In this document: piece by piece, positions 11,810 through 15,147 of the stretch | How positions within the stretch are numbered: position 1 is the stretch's first letter | How the letters are laid out: the number at the start of each line of letters is the position of its first letter | From: JBBRYB01 sp038238115 | GTDB taxonomy: Bacteria; Actinomycetota; Actinomycetes; Propionibacteriales; Nocardioidaceae | NCBI GenBank assembly: GCA_038238115.1 | Contig: JBBRYB010000062.1 | Span: 1-15,147 of the forward strand | Direction: 5' to 3' | DNA length: 15,147 bases | Made by a program: the position numbers and the translations under genes | The notes under the pieces: generated by a model | What the model saw: only the letters and a program-made list of their open reading frames with translations | The model's database searches: none | What the model was told of the DNA's origin: nothing

Positions 11810-13378
11810 TCAGGCTGCGGCCGGGGTGTGTCGTTGGTGTTCGGCCTCGCGGTGCCAGACGTGCCGGGTCCAGGAGTTCTCGGCTTGTGCGGCGAGAAGG
11901 ACGATGACGGTTTGGTTGTGGACGCCCCAGGCCGGTCGGCGTTGGCCGTAGAAGGCGCGTTCGAGTTGGGCGTTGAGGCTTTCGGTGTCTTGGCGCATGC
12001 CGTAGAGCCGTTTGTGCTGGTCGCCGGTGGTGGGGACGACGCGGAGGTATTCGCAGCGGTTGAACCCGGCCTCGGCGTCCTCGGCGGTGGGGAGGAGGGG
12101 TTCCCACCAGTCGTGGTCGGGATGGTCGGCACAGGGGAGGGTGTAGCGGGCGTAGAACTGGTGCCGGGTCCCGCCGCCTGTGTGGTGTGTGGTGTCGCGT
12201 TTGGTCTGGTGGCGGGTCAGCTCGCGGAACAGCGGCTCGCCGTCGGCGGTGACGGTCTGCTCGAACAGGGTGCCGGCGGCGGCCCAGAGCTGGTGGCCGC
12301 CGCAGCCGGCCTCGCGCTGCTGTCGTCGTCGGCTCCAGGGCAGCGGTTGGGCGGCGTGGCCGTGGCCGTCGATGATGATGCCGCCGTTGCGGCTGCTCCG
12401 GCGGCGTGGTGGCGCGATCACGCCGCGGCCGGTGGTGGTCTGGATGTGGTTGAGGTGGGTGCCGCGCCAGGCCCCGTCGGCGGTGAAGGCCTGGATCCCT
12501 GCTGCCCTGCCCGCGAGGTCGACGGCGAGGTCGGTGAACACGCGTCCCTCCCCTCCGGGTGCTTTGGCGTCGAAGTGGGCGATGCCGAGGATGACGCGGT
12601 GGTTGGCGAGTGGGGACCGGGCCGAGGCGATGGCGAACTTGGTGCCCCAGACGATCCCGTCGACTCCGCCCTCGCCGTAATGCTGGCGGGCGGTGTCTTG
12701 CCGCACTGGCCGCATCTCACCGGTGGCCTTGTCGACCCGCTCGGTGTCGAGGGTCCGCAGCGGGCTGGAGAACACCTTGCCGTCCAGGCCGACGACGTGG
12801 TCGCGCCGGTAGTTGCCGGCCGAGTAGAAGGTCTGGGGGGCGAGCAGCCCAACCTCGCGGGCGCGCTCGACGGCGAGTTCGCGCTGCAGTGCGACGAGCC
12901 GCTCGAGCGCCGCGCGGTGCAGGCGGCGCTTGACGAAGTATCCCCAGTGGTCGCGACTCGGCCCGGTGACGGGGATCGTCTCTGATGCTTCCTTCCCAAT
13001 CACGCTTGCGGCCGCGGCGATGACTCCGTCCCACACCGATCGCTCGGCGAACGCCCGCGCCGTCGCCGACGCCGACCCGAATACCCGGATGCTCGCGCCG
13101 AACACCAGCAGGCACCAGGCCGGGTAGTCGGCTGGGCGCCCGCCCACCTGGTGGTCGCGCGTGTTCGCCGTGGTGACGGCGGCGGCCAGGGCGTGCACAT
13201 GGGGGTCGGCGGCGATCGCGCGGACCCTGGCGATCTGGTTGCCTGCCGTGGCGCGACGGCGCCGCTGCGACTGGGCGACGAGCTCGACCTCGATATCGCC
13301 GGAGCCGTCGGGGCTGGTGCCCCGCAACCGCCGAGGGGTAGCCCGGCCGCGCCGTAGCGCCCGCCTGGAGTCAGCCAA
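11810..13378 (-). CDS. DDE-transposase-like protein of an actinobacterial two-gene unit
   Basis: The 522-aa product resembles a widespread actinobacterial family often labelled hypothetical or transposase-like. After a basic N-terminus (QRRRRATAGN) comes the GRPADYPAWCLLVFGA...VFGSASA segment. Three acidic positions fit a DDE/RNase-H-fold catalytic triad: Asp199 in HVVGLDGKV, Asp301 in FTADGAWRGTHLNHI and Glu466 in QDTESLNAQLE. A VDKATGEMRPVR signature and a long insertion lie between the second Asp and the Glu. The start is TTG at 13378, inside the last codons of the upstream gene (8-bp overlap TTGGCTGA), so translation is probably coupled; no better start exists in frame. Catalytic activity is inferred, not shown. 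Terminal repeats of a unit were not found. Confidence 0.65.
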   Translation of the reverse strand: MADSRRALRRGRATPRRLRGTSPDGSGDIEVELVAQSQRRRRATAGNQIARVRAIAADPHVHALAAAVTTANTRDHQVGGRPADYPAWCLLVFGASIRVFGSASATARAFAERSVWDGVIAAAASVIGKEASETIPVTGPSRDHWGYFVKRRLHRAALERLVALQRELAVERAREVGLLAPQTFYSAGNYRRDHVVGLDGKVFSSPLRTLDTERVDKATGEMRPVRQDTARQHYGEGGVDGIVWGTKFAIASARSPLANHRVILGIAHFDAKAPGGEGRVFTDLAVDLAGRAAGIQAFTADGAWRGTHLNHIQTTTGRGVIAPPRRRSSRNGGIIIDGHGHAAQPLPWSRRRQQREAGCGGHQLWAAAGTLFEQTVTADGEPLFRELTRHQTKRDTTHHTGGGTRHQFYARYTLPCADHPDHDWWEPLLPTAEDAEAGFNRCEYLRVVPTTGDQHKRLYGMRQDTESLNAQLERAFYGQRRPAWGVHNQTVIVLLAAQAENSWTRHVWHREAEHQRHTPAAA

Positions 13379-14315
13379 GGCGTTGGTCCGCGAGGTCGTC
13401 GGCGCCAGCCCACCGGCGCTGCCACTCCCAGTCGAGCAGCCGGTAGGCGGCGTCCAGCGACCCGATGCCCAGGCTCCGGGCGACGTCCTCGACCCTTCCG
13501 GTCATGGCGTAGACGGCGTTGGCCGCGTACTCGCGGCACGACTTCGGCCGGACCCCTGCCCGGGTGATCCCGGCGCATTTCATGGCCCGCGACAAGTTCA
13601 TCGACACGGTCGGCGCGATACTGTCGGCGCGGTAGGCGGAGACAGGTCGGTGCATCGCCAGCGGCACGGACTCCGGCGCCCAGGAGAGGCGGCGCCGACG
13701 CCAGGTCCGTCGCTGCGCGTCGGCCCTCGCCGCAAGAGCGGAGACAGCCAGAGCCTCCAGGTCGACGCTGCGCTGGGCTGGTGTGCCGGTCGCTAAGCTC
13801 ACGCATCGGTCGTCCGCGTCGAAGTCAGCGATTGCGGTTCCCGCGACTTCGCCATGAGTCGCCCCGCCGAGGGCGAGCGCCACGCCGGCCGGCCGCAGCG
13901 TGTCAATCGCGAACAACCGGCCGGCGACGAGCAGCCGGTGCGCCTCCAGCGGTGTCAACGGGCACGGACGAAAGGTCGCCGTAACGCGCCCGAGCCGCAC
14001 GCCCACAGCCGGGTTCTGCTCAACGAGTCCGCCCGCGATGAGCCCCTCAAACGCGTCCCTGATTGCAGCCAGCCGCACCCCAGCCGTCGACCCTGCCGGC
14101 AAGAGCCCAGCGTATGTGGGAGCCGTCGCGAAGCGTTCGCAAAGCGACGTAGTCGCCCGGGAGGCATCCCCCACACCGCTCACAAAGGCGTAACGACAGA
14201 ACGCCTCGAACACCCGCGTATACCGTGCGGCTGTACCGGGCGTCATCGTGCCCTCGTGAACGCGATTAGCCCAACGGTAAGCGGCCACCGCGGCGCCATC
14301 TGGCCAACCGATCAT
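13371..14315 (-). CDS. Tyrosine-recombinase-like protein with degenerate active site
   Basis: The 314-aa protein has a SAM-like N-terminal domain (GTMTPGTAARYTRVFEAFCR, 22-41; NPAVGVRLGR, 101-110) and a C-terminal catalytic-fold region. Aligned by eye to integrases, the box-I Arg of GLRxGE is Thr153 (LGGATHGEVAG). HxxR is reduced to KSCR (Arg261 kept, His gone). The LGH motif is LGI (Ile284), while Tyr291 remains in DAAYRLL. It is therefore probably inactive as a classical recombinase and may bind DNA as a partner of the overlapping DDE-like protein. ATG at 14315 has GAGGAG 5 bases upstream. The 8-bp overlap with the next gene makes a two-gene operon. Its promoter overlaps the palindrome at 14349. 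Decay of a once-active enzyme is the alternative. Confidence 0.7.
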   Translation of the reverse strand: MIGWPDGAAVAAYRWANRVHEGTMTPGTAARYTRVFEAFCRYAFVSGVGDASRATTSLCERFATAPTYAGLLPAGSTAGVRLAAIRDAFEGLIAGGLVEQNPAVGVRLGRVTATFRPCPLTPLEAHRLLVAGRLFAIDTLRPAGVALALGGATHGEVAGTAIADFDADDRCVSLATGTPAQRSVDLEALAVSALAARADAQRRTWRRRRLSWAPESVPLAMHRPVSAYRADSIAPTVSMNLSRAMKCAGITRAGVRPKSCREYAANAVYAMTGRVEDVARSLGIGSLDAAYRLLDWEWQRRWAGADDLADQRLG

Positions 14316-14348
14316 GAGGTCTCCTCAGCTGTTGTGCGCTCACATGGA

Positions 14349-14385
14349 GGTCTATGCATCGACCAGTATGGTCGATGCATAGACC
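14349..14385. promoter_or_regulatory. Perfect 37-bp palindrome between divergent genes: twin-box operator or recombination site
   Basis: Two 17-bp arms, GGTCTATGCATCGACCA and its exact inverse, flank GTA. Each arm holds a near-palindromic 16-bp box, GGTCNATGCATNGACC (14349-14364 and 14370-14385), with centres 21 bp apart, two helical turns. Leftward, TTGCCT and CATACT (18-bp spacing) put the promoter of the recombinase-like gene across the centre. A cooperative repressor site is the simplest reading. Confidence 0.7.
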
Positions 14386-14437
14386 GAAAGGCAAATGAGC
14401 CAGCGCCTCCGTCCGGGGTGGGCGGTAAGTTGCTTGA

Positions 14438-14728
14438 GTGAGTCCGAGACAGGCCGGCCTGGGTGCCCCAAAGACCTATGTCCGATCTGGCGTCTGGCCG
14501 ACGGGTGCTGTCGAGGGGCCGGTGCCTGTCGGCTACGTGCAACGGTTCTGTAAACGACTGGCGGCCGCCATAGGTGAACGATCTGTGAGAGAGGTCGCTC
14601 GAACTGCCGATCTCAGCCACACAACTCTGCTCGCAGTGATGAGCGGGACAAGATGGCCCGACGCAATCACTGTTGCAAAGCTGGAGGACGCATTGGGCGA
14701 AGACCTTTGGCCGGGTCGTCCCACGTGA
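14438..14728 (+). CDS. Small XRE/HTH-type regulator
   Basis: The product is 96 aa from GTG 14438 or 68 aa from GTG 14522. The conserved part starts VPVGYVQRFCKRLAAAIGE, then SVREVARTADLSHTTLLAVM and GTRWPDAITVAKLEDALG, ending DLWPGRPT. This is a Cro/C1-type HTH: scaffold helix, then VARTADLSHTTLLAVMSG as helix-turn-helix. Similar proteins are short, with an N-terminal tail, and I place them beside recombinase/transposase-like genes from memory. The AGGGG before 14522 is only 4 bases away and the site for 14438 is weak, so the start is unsettled. It faces away from the recombinase-like operon across the perfect palindrome, and is the natural candidate to bind it. The gene ends 122 bp before the IS6 end. 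Confidence 0.7.
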   Translation: MSPRQAGLGAPKTYVRSGVWPTGAVEGPVPVGYVQRFCKRLAAAIGERSVREVARTADLSHTTLLAVMSGTRWPDAITVAKLEDALGEDLWPGRPT

Positions 14729-14850
14729 GGCTTTGGGTTCCACGGCAATCGGCCAATCCATAGCTGGATGCGTCGCGCAGGAAATTCAGCTGCCCCTGCA
14801 GCTGCGTCCTCCAATTGAGTCCACGGTCGTGGCGTACGACGACTCTGCCG

Positions 14851-15147
14851 GGCACTGTTGCGTTGAGCGATCCCGCCGGGCGCGAGAATGCTGACATGAC
14901 ATTCTCGTCGGCCTCCGCGTTCGCTGGTTTCCGGTTCCCTCGCGAGGTGATCTCGGTGGCGGTGCGGTGGTACCTGCGGTACGGCCTGTCCTACCGTGAC
15001 GTCGAGGAGCTGCTCGCCGAGCGTGGAGTGGACGTCGATCACGTCACGATCTACCGGTGGGTGCAACGGTTCACACCGGAGTTCGTCGAGGCGGCACGTA
15101 CCCGTCGTCAGGTGCCGGGTGATCGGTGGTTCGTCGACGAGACCTAC
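14851..15147 (+). mobile_element. IS6-family insertion sequence, left end (truncated by the window)
   Basis: The transposase gene is preceded by GGCACTGTTGCG beginning near 14851, which resembles the GGNNCTGTTGCAAA terminal inverted repeats of the IS6/IS26/IS240 family. The other end, and any 8-bp target duplication, lie outside the window. The exact left boundary is uncertain by a few bases. Confidence 0.7.
14896..15147 (+). CDS. IS6-family transposase, N-terminal part
   Basis: The frame runs open for 84 codons to the window edge. It encodes FAGFRFPREVISVAVRWYLR, then YGLSYRDVEELLAERGVDVD and HVTIYRWVQRF, the HTH region typical of IS6/IS26-type DDE transposases. WFVDETY at the edge carries the first catalytic Asp (about residue 82) of the DDE triad. 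Full-length members are about 230-240 aa, so about a third is present. IS6 elements move by replicative cointegrate formation and often drive rearrangements. ATG 14896 fits the family start; the promoter may lie in the terminal repeat. No frameshift is seen in the visible part. Confidence 0.9.
   Translation, partial: MTFSSASAFAGFRFPREVISVAVRWYLRYGLSYRDVEELLAERGVDVDHVTIYRWVQRFTPEFVEAARTRRQVPGDRWFVDETY

Noticed and set aside
11795..12985. A 396-codon open frame on the + strand opposite the DDE-like gene
   Set aside because: Gly/Val-rich composition typical of antisense frames at high GC; no recognisable domain, and the opposite frame has clear family motifs and operon coupling.

Overview
High-GC DNA with weak or absent Shine-Dalgarno sites, GTG/TTG starts and probable leaderless genes, a DesK/NarL two-component pair, an excalibur-like domain relic and a rifamycin-associated element point to a chromosome of an actinomycete (Actinomycetota). 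Genus cannot be fixed from the sequence.

Left part (1-4257), chromosomal: a 5' remnant of a FAD-dependent aromatic/rifamycin-type monooxygenase, broken near position 118, with a near-perfect rifamycin-associated element (RAE) in its leader. Next come a UPF0158 gene overlapping a 53-aa gene by GTGA, and a secreted allene-oxide-cyclase-barrel-like protein. Divergent from the latter is a membrane sensor kinase overlapping its NarL/LuxR response regulator. A 19-bp inverted repeat lies on the predicted -10 of the secreted-protein gene and could be the regulator's target.

Middle (4258-5906), decayed: no intact large gene. It holds a terminator-like hairpin, an elaborate 86-nt stem-loop, a 36-codon ORF with a good RBS, and two eroded gene fragments. 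One resembles a common actinobacterial hypothetical family; the other carries a C-terminal excalibur-like domain.

5907-11627, a compact integrative element at a tRNA-Arg(CCT) gene. The leftward genes are xis and then a probable operon of prim-pol/ATPase replicase, 60-aa zinc-ribbon protein, 64-aa protein and TerS-like protein; the first three of these join by 4-bp ATGA overlaps. The rightward genes are an XRE regulator and a tyrosine integrase that stops 16 bp before the tRNA 3' end. Iteron-like repeats lie inside the replicase gene. It has replication, integration and a small-terminase-like gene but no structural genes, so it looks like a phage-satellite-like or minimal integrative element. 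No left att copy was found.

Right part (11810-15147): a two-gene operon of a tyrosine-recombinase-fold protein lacking several catalytic residues and a DDE-transposase-like protein. It is divergent from a small HTH gene across a perfect 17+3+17 bp palindrome made of two 16-bp boxes with centres 21 bp apart. The window ends inside an IS6-family insertion sequence.
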